A stretch of 64,000 nucleotides of DNA from Actinomycetes bacterium (GTDB lineage: Bacteria; Actinomycetota; Actinomycetes; Mycobacteriales; Mycobacteriaceae). Within the stretch, counting starts at the first letter, position 1; every line of letters starts with the position of its first letter. The stretch spans positions 62,001 to 126,000 of the forward strand of contig JAEYMI010000076.1 in the NCBI GenBank assembly GCA_023461275.1. Direction: 5' to 3'. Made by a program: the position numbers and the translations under genes. Below are positions 54,214 to 63,430 of this stretch, piece by piece. A model generated the notes under the pieces. The model ran no database searches. It worked only from the letters and a program-made list of their open reading frames with translations, and was not told the DNA's origin.

Positions 54214-55245
54214 TCAGGGTCGCAGTAACGCCTTGATCGCTCGCCGTTCATCCATCGCCGCATATCCCTCGGCGACCTGATCGAGAGGTAGGACCAGGTC
54301 GAAGACCTTGCCGGGCTCCACTTTTCGATCCAGGATCGATCCGATGAGCTCGGGCAGGAATCGACGTACCGGCGCCGGCCCGCCATGCAGGTGGATCAGC
54401 GAGTAGAAGAGTTTGTCGCCGGGCAGCTCCACGCCGTGCGAAACGCCGACATATCCGAGGTAGCCGCCCGGACGCGTCGAACCGACCGCTTGCATCATCG
54501 ACTCCTGCGTGCCGACCGCCTCGATCACCGACGACGCGCCGAGCCCTTCGGTGAGATCCTTGACCGCGGCGATGCCGTCGTCGCCGCGGTCGGTGACGAT
54601 GTCGGTGGCTCCGAAGTCCAGCGCCATCTTCTGGCGTGACTCATGCCGGCTCATCGCGATGATGCGCTCGGCGCCCATCTCCCTGGCAGCCAGCACAGCG
54701 AGCAACCCGACGGCGCCGTCGCCGATCACCGCCACCGTCGAGCCGGGCTGTACGTTCGCGGCCAGTGCCCCGAACCAGCCGGTGCCGAACACGTCGGACG
54801 CGGCCAGCAGATGCGGGATCAGGTCATCGTCGGGCATGTTCGTCTCGGTGGCGCCCGGTACCGCGACCAACGTGCCGTCAGCCCACGGCACGCGGAGGAA
54901 CTCGGCTTGGGCGCCGGGGATCGGCCGACGCTGCGGGCAGCCGGTCTGGTACCCCGATGTGCAGGTCTCGCAGGTGTTGTCCGAGGCGAAGAACGACCCG
55001 ACGACGAGCTGGCCGCGCGTCACCGACATCACCGCGGAACCCGTCTCGACCACTACGCCGACATACTCGTGACCCATCGGGACCGGCCGCGGGATGGCGT
55101 TGATACCGCGGTAGGTCCACAGATCCGACCCGCACACGCAGGCCGCGACGATCCGGATGATCGCATCGGTCGGTTCCTCGATGACCGGGTCGTCGCGATG
55201 CTCGTAACGCGCGTCGAACGGGGCGTGAATCACTGTTCCGTACAT
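54214..55245 (-). CDS. Zinc-dependent alcohol dehydrogenase family protein
   Basis: A 343-residue MDR-superfamily dehydrogenase. The catalytic zinc site is C-G-S-D (VCGSDLWTYRG) with GHEYVG; a structural-zinc-like cluster is CETCTSGYQTGC, with one cysteine fewer than usual spacing. The NAD(P) Rossmann motif is VAVIGDGAVGLLAV with SRHESR following. ATG 55245 starts the family-typical MYGTVIHAP. It is divergent from dapE, whose start lies 54 bp away. The substrate is unknown. Confidence 0.88.
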   Translation of the reverse strand: MYGTVIHAPFDARYEHRDDPVIEEPTDAIIRIVAACVCGSDLWTYRGINAIPRPVPMGHEYVGVVVETGSAVMSVTRGQLVVGSFFASDNTCETCTSGYQTGCPQRRPIPGAQAEFLRVPWADGTLVAVPGATETNMPDDDLIPHLLAASDVFGTGWFGALAANVQPGSTVAVIGDGAVGLLAVLAAREMGAERIIAMSRHESRQKMALDFGATDIVTDRGDDGIAAVKDLTEGLGASSVIEAVGTQESMMQAVGSTRPGGYLGYVGVSHGVELPGDKLFYSLIHLHGGPAPVRRFLPELIGSILDRKVEPGKVFDLVLPLDQVAEGYAAMDERRAIKALLRP

Positions 55246-55299
55246 GGACTCATTGTGCCCATCGACGGCCGGACGCGCCGCAATCGCTACCGTGGGTGG

Positions 55300-56403
55300 G
55301 TGAGCACCACGCACCTCGACCTGCACGCCGATCCCATCGAGCTGACCGCGGCACTGGTCGACATCGCCAGCGAGTCCCACGACGAAGCAGCGATCGCCGA
55401 CGCCGTGGAGGCGGCGTTGCGTTCTCAGACAACGGGTTTTGAGGTTGTCCGGCACGGCAACCGTGTCCTGGCACGTACCGACAGTGGGTTGCCGAGCCGG
55501 GTCATCCTCGCCGGTCACCTCGACACCGTGCCGGTGGCGGGCAACCTCCCGTCGCGGCGCACCGTCGACGACGCCGAGGGTGACGTGCTGCACGGCTGCG
55601 GCACTGTAGACATGAAATCCGGCGACGCGGTCTTCCTGCATCTGGCTGCCACGCTGAAGAACCCGGCACACGACCTGACGCTGATCTTCTACGACTGCGA
55701 GGAGATCGCCGCGCAGTACAACGGGCTGGGTTTCATCGAACGGGAGATGCCCGAGTGGCTCGTCGGCGATGTCGCGATCCTCGGCGAACCGACCGGCGGA
55801 CTGATCGAGGCGGGATGTCAGGGCACGCTGCGGGTGCGGCTCTCGTCGTCGGGTACCCGCGCGCATTCGGCGCGATCGTGGATGGGGGACAACGCCATTC
55901 ATAAACTCGCGCCGGTGCTGGCCACCCTGGCCGCATACGAGCCGCGTCGCGTCGACATCGACGGGTGTGAGTACCGGGAGGGCCTCAACGCTGTCGGTAT
56001 CGGCGGGGGAGTCGCGGGCAACGTCATCCCCGACGCCGGTCACGTCGACGTCAATTTCCGTTTCGCGCCCGACCGCAGCGTCGACGACGCAACCATCCAC
56101 GTACGTCAGGTGTTCGCCGAATTCCTCGACGGCGGTGGGCAATTCGAGGTGACCGATTCCGCTGGCGGGGCGCTGCCGGGGCTCTCGCATCCCGCGGCGG
56201 CGGAACTGGTGAAGGCCGCCGACGGCCGCTTCCGGGCCAAGTACGGGTGGACCGACGTCTCGCGGTTCTCCGCGCTCGGCGTGCCGGCGGTGAACCTCGG
56301 TCCCGGCGATCCGAGCCTGGCCCACCGCGTCGACGAGCGGGTGCCCGTCGAGCAGATCACCACGGTCACCGCACTGCTGCGGGAGTTTCTGACCGATTCC
56401 TGA
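55300..56403 (+). CDS. dapE: Succinyl-diaminopimelate desuccinylase
   Basis: A 367-residue M20-family metallopeptidase-like deacylase. Zinc ligands and catalytic residues are AGHLDTVP, GTVDMKSGDA, YDCEEIAAQYNG and GEPTGGLIEAG; a dimerisation domain follows (SSSGTRAHSARSWMGDNAIHKL) and LAHRVDERVPVEQ near the C-terminus. It removes succinate from N-succinyl-LL-diaminopimelate. GTG 55300 is the start. With dapC and dapD in the same window, three of four succinylase-branch enzymes are clustered. Confidence 0.95.
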   Translation: MSTTHLDLHADPIELTAALVDIASESHDEAAIADAVEAALRSQTTGFEVVRHGNRVLARTDSGLPSRVILAGHLDTVPVAGNLPSRRTVDDAEGDVLHGCGTVDMKSGDAVFLHLAATLKNPAHDLTLIFYDCEEIAAQYNGLGFIEREMPEWLVGDVAILGEPTGGLIEAGCQGTLRVRLSSSGTRAHSARSWMGDNAIHKLAPVLATLAAYEPRRVDIDGCEYREGLNAVGIGGGVAGNVIPDAGHVDVNFRFAPDRSVDDATIHVRQVFAEFLDGGGQFEVTDSAGGALPGLSHPAAAELVKAADGRFRAKYGWTDVSRFSALGVPAVNLGPGDPSLAHRVDERVPVEQITTVTALLREFLTDS

Positions 56404-56427
56404 CCGCCATATTGCTACGGTTTCGCC

Positions 56428-57234
56428 ATGTCCAGCGATAGCGGGTCCGTTGACGAGGTGTCCGGTGGCGATCAGCCCGAGGATCCCGACTGTTACGTCG
56501 GTCCGATCCTGTTCCGTCACCGGCCCACCACGTCGACCACCGATCGTCGGCTGCTGGAATGGGTGGATCCACGCGACTCGACGTTGCGGGCCGAGCGCAC
56601 CATGCGTGACTCGTGGCGCGTCCTGCGCATCCAGTCGGAGTTCGTCAGTGGCTTCGACGCACTCAGCGACGTCGCCGAGGCGGTGACGGTATTCGGTTCC
56701 GCGCGAACAACTCCCGGCAGCCCCGATTACGAACTGGCCGTCGAGGTGGGGCGCGCCCTGGGTGCCGCGGGTTATGCGGTCATCACCGGCGGCGGGCCGG
56801 GAGCGATGGAGGCCGCCAACCGTGGTGCCCGTGAAGCCGGCGCGCAATCGATCGGCCTGAACATCGAGTTGCCCTTCGAACAACACATCAACCCGTGGGT
56901 CGACGTCGGGATGAACTTTCGATACTTCTTCGTCCGCAAGACGATGTTCGTCAAGTACGCGCAGGCGTTCGTGTGCCTGCCCGGCGGTTTCGGCACGCTC
57001 GACGAACTGTTCGAGGCATTGACGCTGGTGCAGACCAAGAAGGTGGTCCGGTTTCCGATCGTGCTGGTCGGCCGCGATCACTGGGCCGGGCTGGTCGACT
57101 GGATTCGCACCACCCTGTTGGCCAAGCAGATGGTTTCCCCCGACGACCTCGACCTGCTCCATCTGGTCGATACCCCTGCCGAAGCCGTCGACGTCATCAC
57201 CGCCGCCGCGGCGGGTCAGGCGTCGGATCGATGA
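56428..57234 (+). CDS. LOG-family (lysine decarboxylase-like) protein, TIGR00730 type
   Basis: A 268-residue Rossmann-fold protein with an extended N-terminus. The LOG motifs are VFGSARTTPGSP, GGGPGAMEAANRGAREAG and PGGFGTLDELFEALT. LOG proteins release adenine-type cytokinin bases from nucleotide monophosphates (phosphoribohydrolase activity). The stop overlaps the next gene (ATGA), so the two LOG genes are coupled. The longer N-terminal part (about 85 residues) is typical of the larger LOG form. Confidence 0.88.
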   Translation: MSSDSGSVDEVSGGDQPEDPDCYVGPILFRHRPTTSTTDRRLLEWVDPRDSTLRAERTMRDSWRVLRIQSEFVSGFDALSDVAEAVTVFGSARTTPGSPDYELAVEVGRALGAAGYAVITGGGPGAMEAANRGAREAGAQSIGLNIELPFEQHINPWVDVGMNFRYFFVRKTMFVKYAQAFVCLPGGFGTLDELFEALTLVQTKKVVRFPIVLVGRDHWAGLVDWIRTTLLAKQMVSPDDLDLLHLVDTPAEAVDVITAAAAGQASDR

Positions 57235-57776
57235 GCGCCATCTGCGTCTACTGCGCGTCGGGGCCGGTCGATGAGCAGTACCTGACGCTGGCCGCCGACC
57301 TCGGCACGGCCATCGGCGCCGGTGGGCACACGCTGGTCTCCGGCGGCGGGAATGTGTCGATGATGGGTGCGGTCGCGGCCGCCACGCGGGCCGCGGGCGG
57401 CTTCACCCTCGGAATCATCCCGCGCGGGTTGATGTCCCGCGAGGTGGCCGACCGCGATGCCGACGAGCTGATCGTCACCGAGACGATGCGCGAGCGCAAA
57501 CGTCTGATGGATGAACGCGCCGACGGTTTCATCGCGCTGCCCGGCGGTATCGGCACCTTGGAGGAACTGTTCGAGACGTGGACCGGCGGCTTTCTCGGCG
57601 AACACGACAAACCGGTCGCACTGCTCGATCACGAGGGTTTCTATCAACCCATGCTGACCTGGCTCGACGACCTGCGGCGTCGTGGATTCGTGTCTCCGGT
57701 GGCCTTGGCGCGTCTTTTGGTGGTGTCGTCGGTGCCCGACGCCCTCGACGCGGCGACCGGGATGTGGCAGAACTGA
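57231..57776 (+). CDS. LOG-family cytokinin riboside monophosphate phosphoribohydrolase-like protein (Rv1205-like)
   Basis: A 181-residue protein of the short LOG type: AICVYCASGPVD, VSGGGNVSMMGAVA, RERKRLMDERADGFIALPGGIGTLEELFE. The catalytic PGGxGTxxE is intact. Rv1205 of M. tuberculosis is the equivalent; there the gene produces cytokinins and its product must be removed by the proteasome. The 4-bp overlap with the preceding LOG gene suggests coupled expression and possibly mixed complexes. Confidence 0.9.
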   Translation: MSAICVYCASGPVDEQYLTLAADLGTAIGAGGHTLVSGGGNVSMMGAVAAATRAAGGFTLGIIPRGLMSREVADRDADELIVTETMRERKRLMDERADGFIALPGGIGTLEELFETWTGGFLGEHDKPVALLDHEGFYQPMLTWLDDLRRRGFVSPVALARLLVVSSVPDALDAATGMWQN

Positions 57777-57927
57777 ACGCAGAGATCGAGGGCGTGCCCT
57801 GGCGTATTTCCTACTGAACGGTAAGGTAGGGCGCATCAGGGCCGGGGCGGACGGTCTGCGGGGACCCAGAGGGCTCGAAGCAGTGACAACAGCGTCCACG
57901 GGGATGCGGAGAGCGGAGTGAACACAG

Positions 57928-59697
57928 ATGTCGTCGAGTGACACCCACACCGAAGTAGGGATCACGGACCTTCTCAAAGGCGTTGCCAAGATGGCCACCG
58001 ACGTCGGGGGAATGGTCAAGCATGCTCCGTCGTTGGTCACGCGGAAACCGAACACCAAGCGATCCATCGGGCTGGTCTTCCAGCGGCATGCCGCCAGCCA
58101 CCCCGATCGTCCCTTCGTCCGGTTCGAGGGCAAGACGACGACCTACGGCGAGGCCAACCGTCGGGTCAACCGGTACGCCGCGGTCCTCACCGAGGCCGGC
58201 GTCACCCGTGGCGACGTCGTCGCCATCTTGTCGATGAACTGTCCGACCGACCTGTTCGTGATGCTGGCGACGGTCAAGCTCGGTGCGACCGCCGGGATGC
58301 TGAACTACAACCAGCGCGGCGAGATCCTCGATCACAGCATGGGGTTGCTCGGCGCCAAGGTGTTGGTGCACGATCCCGATTGTGCTGAGGCCTTCGACTC
58401 GATATCCGAATCTGCCCGTCCGGCAGAAGCTTTCAGCTTCGACGAGCTCGACGAAGCGGCCACCGGGCGTTCGGAGGAGAACCCGGCGGTGACCGCGGAA
58501 CTGCCCGCCAAGACCAACGCGTTCTACATCTTCACCTCGGGCACCACCGGAATGCCCAAGGCCAGCATCATGAGCCACAACCGCTGGCTGGCCAACATGA
58601 CCGGTATCGGCGGTCTCGCGGTCCGTCTCAAGCACAGCGACACGATGTACGTCCCGCTGCCGATGTACCACAACAACGCGCTGTCGGTGGCGCTCGGTTC
58701 GGTGCTCGCGGCAGGTGGATGCATCGCGATCGGCCGCAAGTTCTCCGCGTCGAAGTTCTGGGACGACGTCATCCTCAACCGGGCCACCGCGTTCTGCTAC
58801 ATCGGTGAACTGTGCCGTTACCTGCTCGCACAGCCCGAGAAGCCCACCGACCGTGAGCATTCGGTCCGTCTCATCGTGGGCAACGGCATGCGGCCCGACA
58901 TCTGGGACACCTTCGTCGAGCGGTTCGGCATCGAGCGGGTCGTCGAGTTCTACGGCGCATCCGAGCTCAATCTGGCATTCGTCAATGCCTTCAGTGCCAA
59001 GCGCACCGCCGGCTTCTGTCCGTATCCCTACAAGATCGTCAAATACGACGGCGACGGTTCGCCGCTGCGTGGCTCGAACGGCCGGCTGGTCACCGCCGGC
59101 CGAGGAAAAGTCGGGCTGCTGCTGGCCCAGATCACCGAGCGGGTGCCGCTCGACGGCTACACCGACTCCGGCGAGACCGAGAAGAAGATCATCCGGGACG
59201 CCTTCAAAGAGGGCGACGCCTACTTCAACTCCGGTGACCTGGTCCGCGACCAGGGATTCGGCCACATCGCCTTCGTCGACCGCCTCGGCGACACGTTCCG
59301 GTGGAAGGGCGAGAACGTCGCCACCACCCAGGTCGAGGCCGCGCTCGACGCCCACCCGGCTGTTGCTCAGTCGGTGGCGTTCGGCGTCGAGGTACCCAAG
59401 ACCGACGGCAAGGCCGGGATGGCCGCCGTGGTGCTCCGCGAGGGCGAAGACCTCGACCTGCAGGGCCTCGCCGATCATCTCTACGAGCGGCTGCCCGTCT
59501 ACGCGGTTCCGCTCTTCGTTCGGGTCGTCAAAGAACTCGCCCAGACCTCGACCTTCAAGAACCAGAAGGTCGAGCTGCGCAAGGAGGGGTACACCGCCGA
59601 TCACGTTCACGTGCTCTGCGGCCGCGAGAAGGGATACGTCGACTTCTACGACGAGTACCCCGATGAGGTGGCGTCGGCGAAACTGCCGAGAGGCTGA
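57928..59697 (+). CDS. fadD6: Long-chain/very-long-chain acyl-CoA synthetase (FadD6-like)
   Basis: A 589-residue AMP-binding enzyme. P-loop FTSGTTGMPKASIMSH, YHNNALSV, the adenine motif FYGASELNLAF (in place of YGxTE), YFNSGDLVRDQGFGHIAFVDRLGDTFRWKGENVAT and the C-terminal lysine region FKNQKVELRKEG are all visible. The acidic, FATP-like style of motifs matches Rv1206. It activates fatty acids for lipid synthesis or degradation. The 150-bp upstream gap probably holds its promoter. Confidence 0.92.
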   Translation: MSSSDTHTEVGITDLLKGVAKMATDVGGMVKHAPSLVTRKPNTKRSIGLVFQRHAASHPDRPFVRFEGKTTTYGEANRRVNRYAAVLTEAGVTRGDVVAILSMNCPTDLFVMLATVKLGATAGMLNYNQRGEILDHSMGLLGAKVLVHDPDCAEAFDSISESARPAEAFSFDELDEAATGRSEENPAVTAELPAKTNAFYIFTSGTTGMPKASIMSHNRWLANMTGIGGLAVRLKHSDTMYVPLPMYHNNALSVALGSVLAAGGCIAIGRKFSASKFWDDVILNRATAFCYIGELCRYLLAQPEKPTDREHSVRLIVGNGMRPDIWDTFVERFGIERVVEFYGASELNLAFVNAFSAKRTAGFCPYPYKIVKYDGDGSPLRGSNGRLVTAGRGKVGLLLAQITERVPLDGYTDSGETEKKIIRDAFKEGDAYFNSGDLVRDQGFGHIAFVDRLGDTFRWKGENVATTQVEAALDAHPAVAQSVAFGVEVPKTDGKAGMAAVVLREGEDLDLQGLADHLYERLPVYAVPLFVRVVKELAQTSTFKNQKVELRKEGYTADHVHVLCGREKGYVDFYDEYPDEVASAKLPRG

Positions 59698-59789
59698 TCG
59701 GTCTGTCCTCCGACACCGGCGACGGCCCTGACCAGGGCACCACAACCACGGCTGCGCACGAAGCAGGCGGGACTCTCTGTGGTCGCCGG

Positions 59790-60626
59790 GTGGCCACCGA
59801 CCGCGCGTTGGTGATGGCCATCGTCAATCGCACCCCCGACTCCTTCTACGACGGCGGCACCGGTTTCACCGACGTCGGAGCGCAGGACCGCATCCGGCAG
59901 GCGGTCGATGAGGGCGCCGACATCATCGACATCGGTGGTGTCAAGGCCGGGCCGGGTGAGGAAGTCGACACCGCGACCGAGGCCGGGCGGGTTGTGCCGA
60001 TGGTGGCGTGGGTGCGAGAGCACTACCCGAACATGCTGATCAGCGTGGACACGTGGCGGGCCGACGTCGCGGCCCGTGCATGTGAGGTCGGCGCGGATCT
60101 GATCAACGACACGTGGGCCGGTGCCGATCCCGATCTGGTGTCGGTGGCGGCCTTGCACCGGGCCGGTGTTGTGTGTTCGCATACCGGTGGGGCGGTGGTT
60201 CGTACTCGCCCGCATCGAGTGTCTTACGACGATGTGGTCGCTGAAGTGGTGTCCACATTGACCATCGCGGCCGAGCGTGCCCTTGCAGCCGGTGTGCACC
60301 GAGATTCAATCGTTATCGATCCGACGCACGATTTTGGTAAGAATACGTGGCACGGGCTCGCCCTGTTACGCCAGGTAAAAGATCTTGTTAATACGGGTTG
60401 GCCAGTACTGATGGCGCTCAGTAACAAGGATTTCGTGGGGGAGACTTTGGGTGTGGATCTCAGGCAACGGCTGGAGGGAACCCTCGCCGCGACAAGTTTG
60501 GCCGCCGAACACGGCGCCCGGATTTTCCGCGTACACGAGGTAGCCGCCACCCGTCGTGTGGTCGACATGGTTGCTGCCATAGCGGGGACGAAGTCTCCCG
60601 CCCGAACAGTCAGGGGACTCGCATGA
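59790..60626 (+). CDS. folP2: Dihydropteroate synthase homologue FolP2
   Basis: A 278-residue TIM-barrel protein of the DHPS fold: MAIVNRTPDSFYDGG, GADIIDIGGVKAGPG, SVDTWRADVAARACEVGADLINDTW and HDFGKNTWHGLALL. The late motif is SNKDFVGE, where canonical DHPS has SRKSF. This is the FolP2 group, which in mycobacteria is not the folate-pathway enzyme. It is the first gene of a folP2-gpgS pair with an ATGA overlap. GTG 59790 is the only good start. The 3' half has markedly lower G+C. Confidence 0.9.
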   Translation: MATDRALVMAIVNRTPDSFYDGGTGFTDVGAQDRIRQAVDEGADIIDIGGVKAGPGEEVDTATEAGRVVPMVAWVREHYPNMLISVDTWRADVAARACEVGADLINDTWAGADPDLVSVAALHRAGVVCSHTGGAVVRTRPHRVSYDDVVAEVVSTLTIAAERALAAGVHRDSIVIDPTHDFGKNTWHGLALLRQVKDLVNTGWPVLMALSNKDFVGETLGVDLRQRLEGTLAATSLAAEHGARIFRVHEVAATRRVVDMVAAIAGTKSPARTVRGLA

Positions 60627-61657
60627 CCAACCAGCCACGTCGCGGTCGTCGTAGCGCCACCGCTTCCAACAACCGCAACAAGACCGCCGTCTGGCCGACA
60701 CCCGCAGAGACCGCGGGCACGAAACGGCAGTGGGCGGCCACGCACACATGGGAACAACCCGATTGGACGATCGACGAACTGGTCGCCATGAAGGATGGAC
60801 GCACCGTCTCGGTGGTGCTACCCGCGCTCAACGAGGAGGAGACCGTCGCCGACGTGATCGCCTCGATCCGTCCGCTGCTCGGCACCCTGGTGGACGAGCT
60901 GATCGTCCTCGATTCGGGGTCTACCGATGCGACTGCCGAGCGGGCGATCGCCGCGGGTGCGCAGGTGATCACCCGGGAAGAGGCGGTACCCGAACTCGAA
61001 CCCGTCAAGGGCAAGGGTGAGGTGCTGTGGCGCTCGATCGCCGCGGCGACCGGCGATCTCATCGCCTTCGTCGACTCCGACCTCATCGACCCCGACCCGA
61101 TGTTCGTTCCCAAGATGCTGGGTCCGCTGCTGGTCAACCCCGATATCCAGTTGGTCAAGGGTTACTACCGTCGCCCCCTGCGCTCGGGTGGCACCCAGGA
61201 CGCCAACGGCGGTGGTCGGGTCACCGAACTCGTCGCGCGTCCGCTGCTCGCCTCGCAGAAGCCTGACCTGACCGCCGTGCTCCAACCGCTGGGCGGGGAG
61301 TACGCCGGTACTCGCGAACTCCTGTCCTCGGTGCCCTTCGCGCCGGGCTACGGGGTCGAGATCGGCCTGCTGATCGACACCTTCGACATGTTCGGCCTCG
61401 AGGGCATCGGTCAGGTCAACCTCGGGGTTCGGACGCATCGCAACCGGCCGCTGATCGAGCTCGGGGTGATGAGTCGGCAGATCGTCGGCACCTTGATGCG
61501 TCGCTGCGGCATCGACGATTCCGGTGTCGGTCTGACCCAGTTCACCGCCGAACCCGACGGAACCTTCACGCCGCACACCACCGAGGTCTACCTCGAGGAT
61601 CGACCGCCGATGAACTCGCTGCGCACGGTCGAGGACTCCGACGAGATGGCGTCCTGA
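60623..61657 (+). CDS. gpgS: Glucosyl-3-phosphoglycerate synthase
   Basis: A 344-residue GT-A fold glycosyltransferase (GT81). Motifs are VVLPALNEEETVADVI, VLDSGSTDATAE, EPVKGKGEVLWRSI and the metal-binding FVDSDLIDPDP; LQPLGGEYAGTRELL and FAPGYGVEIGLL follow. It makes glucosyl-3-phosphoglycerate from UDP- or ADP-glucose and 3-phosphoglycerate, first step to methylglucose lipopolysaccharides. It equals Rv1208. Confidence 0.95.
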   Translation: MTNQPRRGRRSATASNNRNKTAVWPTPAETAGTKRQWAATHTWEQPDWTIDELVAMKDGRTVSVVLPALNEEETVADVIASIRPLLGTLVDELIVLDSGSTDATAERAIAAGAQVITREEAVPELEPVKGKGEVLWRSIAAATGDLIAFVDSDLIDPDPMFVPKMLGPLLVNPDIQLVKGYYRRPLRSGGTQDANGGGRVTELVARPLLASQKPDLTAVLQPLGGEYAGTRELLSSVPFAPGYGVEIGLLIDTFDMFGLEGIGQVNLGVRTHRNRPLIELGVMSRQIVGTLMRRCGIDDSGVGLTQFTAEPDGTFTPHTTEVYLEDRPPMNSLRTVEDSDEMAS

Positions 61658-61701
61658 CACCTCTGCTGCTGCTCGAGTTTGGCCATGGCTGTCATCCTGC
61701 A

Positions 61702-61758
61702 GCTGGTTGAGTAGGTCCACGCGAGCGCAGCGAGCTCGCTCGACGTTACTTAACCAGC
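61702..61758. repeat. Intergenic palindromic repeat element (copy 2)
   Basis: A 57-bp element with inverted ends GCTGGTTGAGTA (61702-61713) and TACTTAACCAGC (61747-61758; one mismatch) around a core GCGAGCGCAGCGAGC. The core is shared in inverse orientation with the element at 31454-31550. It lies between gpgS and the DivIVA-like gene. Confidence 0.65.
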
Positions 61759-61806
61759 ATGTGGGTGCGTCGGGGCGGCACGATGGTGCCTCGCTGATCT
61801 GACACC

Positions 61807-62163
61807 ATGGACGGCATGCAGACGATCTTGCTCTACCTGCTGATCATGGCCGTCGTGGTGGTAGCGGTGTTCGGCGTGCTGTGGTTCGTGTTCGGTCGCG
61901 GCGAAGAACTTCCCGCACTCGACGAGAGCACCACGCTGACCCGCCTGCCTCGGGCCGGAGTCACCGGTGACGACGTCCGGGCGCTTCGATTCGCTCTGAC
62001 GCTGCGCGGATACAAGCAGAGCGAGGTCGATTGGGCGCTGGAGAAGTTGGCGCGCGAGCTGGACGAATTACGTGGTGCGCTCCGTGCACTGCAGGGTCGC
62101 GAGGCCTCGCCTGTCGTCGAAGATGCAGGTGGGCGCCGAGTGGACGACACGGGGATGGTGTAG
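61807..62163 (+). CDS. DivIVA-domain small membrane protein (Rv1209-like)
   Basis: A 118-residue protein with one N-terminal transmembrane helix (ILLYLLIMAVVVVAVFGVLWFVF) and a DivIVA-like helical segment ALRFALTLRGYKQSEVDWALEKLARELDELR. It probably attaches to curved or polar membrane and links to the elongation machinery. It lies after gpgS in the same order as Rv1208-Rv1209. ATG 61807 or ATG 61816 is the start. The tag gene (Rv1210 in Mycobacterium) is absent after it. Confidence 0.8.
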   Translation: MDGMQTILLYLLIMAVVVVAVFGVLWFVFGRGEELPALDESTTLTRLPRAGVTGDDVRALRFALTLRGYKQSEVDWALEKLARELDELRGALRALQGREASPVVEDAGGRRVDDTGMV

Positions 62164-62354
62164 TCGGCGGAAACGATCCGGCCAGCACGTATCATGATGG
62201 GGGCACCGGTGTGTTTCGTGCGACGCGCGATCACTGGTCGCACCGTCGCGGGGCGTGGCGGTGCCCGGATGCCAAGGCTGATTTCGACGCCGCGGCGTTC
62301 GACACCGAGGCTGATTCGACACCGAGCGCCACGTGCGGCGAAGGGAGTTTGAGA

Positions 62355-62522
62355 ATGGCGGCAATGAAGCCACGTACTGGGGATGGGCCCCTCGAAGCGG
62401 CCAAGGAAGGACGTGGAATCGTTGTCCGGATTCCGATCGAGGGTGGAGGACGTCTCGTGGTGGAACTGACCGCCGACGAAGCGTCCGCTTTGGGTGCCGA
62501 ACTTCGCGAGGTCACCGGCTGA
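62355..62522 (+). CDS. DUF3117 protein (Rv1211-like)
   Basis: A 55-residue protein (MAAMKPRTGDGPLEAAKEG, IVVRIPIEGGGRLVVEL) of the conserved DUF3117 family. The start ATG 62355 follows AGGGAG. It is near-universal in Actinobacteria but of unknown function. The next gene begins within about 35 bp of its stop. Confidence 0.9.
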   Translation: MAAMKPRTGDGPLEAAKEGRGIVVRIPIEGGGRLVVELTADEASALGAELREVTG

Positions 62523-62557
62523 CCCGGACGTCTCGCAGCGGCGCCCTCGATGGCGTC

Positions 62558-63406
62558 GTGGGGATTCTCCGGTGCCCGATCTGTACCGGGGTGCTGGATA
62601 TGACGGGCTCGGGAGCGCTGGCGTGCGCGGCCTCCCATTCCTTTGACATCGCCCGGCAGGGTTATGTGTCGCTGCTCGACGGTCGGTCGTCGGGTCTGCG
62701 TTCGGATACCGCAGACATGGTGGCCGCACGCCGGCGCGTCCACGGTGCCGGCATCTTCGGTCCGGTCCAGACCGCGATTTGCACTGTCATCAGCGAATCG
62801 GTCGCGCGCAGTGGAGTGGGCGGCACCGGGACGATCCTGGATGCCGGAGCCGGCACCGGTGACTATCTCGCCGCGGTACTCCGTGCGGTGCCGACGGCAC
62901 GTGGCATCGGTATCGACCTGTCGAAATACTGCGCGCGGGCCATCTCCCGGTCGAATGAGCGTGCCGCGGCCGTCGTTGCCGACATCTGGCGCGACATCCC
63001 GATCGTCGATGACGGTGTGGACGTGGTGTGCTCGGTGTTCTCGCCGCGCAATCTCGGCGAGTTCGCGCGCATCCTGGCTCCCGGCGGACTGATCGTCGCG
63101 GTGACACCGCAGCCCGGTCATCTCGCCGAGATCGGTGCACCCATGGGAATGCTCGGTATCGACGCCGGCAAGGACGACCGACTGCGGGATGATCTGTCGA
63201 ACCACGCCGAGGTCGTCGAGCAACGGCCGATCGAATACCGGGTGGAGCTCGATGCCCAGCAGGTCTGCGACATTGTGGCCATGGGGCCCAACGCTTTTCA
63301 TCAGTCGCAAGTGCAGATCGCCGGTCGCGCCGAGGAACTCGCGGCTCGCAGCGGCGGCGTTGTGTCCGTGACGATCTCGGTGTCGCTCACCCTCGCGCGT
63401 CGCTGA
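62558..63406 (+). CDS. 23S rRNA (guanine) methyltransferase-like protein (RlmA type)
   Basis: About 282 residues. The N-terminal zinc finger has CPICTG and CAASHSFD; SAM-binding LDAGAGTGDYL and the C-terminal substrate domain follow (SVFSPRNLGEFARIL, MGPNAFH). This matches RlmA(I)/(II) and TlrB enzymes that methylate a guanine in helix 35 of 23S rRNA; it affects macrolide or tylosin sensitivity in some bacteria. GTG 62558 is the best visible start; the N-terminus before CPIC is very short. Confidence 0.85.
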   Translation: MGILRCPICTGVLDMTGSGALACAASHSFDIARQGYVSLLDGRSSGLRSDTADMVAARRRVHGAGIFGPVQTAICTVISESVARSGVGGTGTILDAGAGTGDYLAAVLRAVPTARGIGIDLSKYCARAISRSNERAAAVVADIWRDIPIVDDGVDVVCSVFSPRNLGEFARILAPGGLIVAVTPQPGHLAEIGAPMGMLGIDAGKDDRLRDDLSNHAEVVEQRPIEYRVELDAQQVCDIVAMGPNAFHQSQVQIAGRAEELAARSGGVVSVTISVSLTLARR

Positions 63407-63430
63407 GTCGCGCGTGCCGGCGAAGTCCGA

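Noticed and set aside
54214..57162. Minus-strand 982-codon open frame
   Set aside because: Only the last 343 codons (start ATG 55245) are a real alcohol dehydrogenase; the upstream part is antisense to dapE and the LOG gene.
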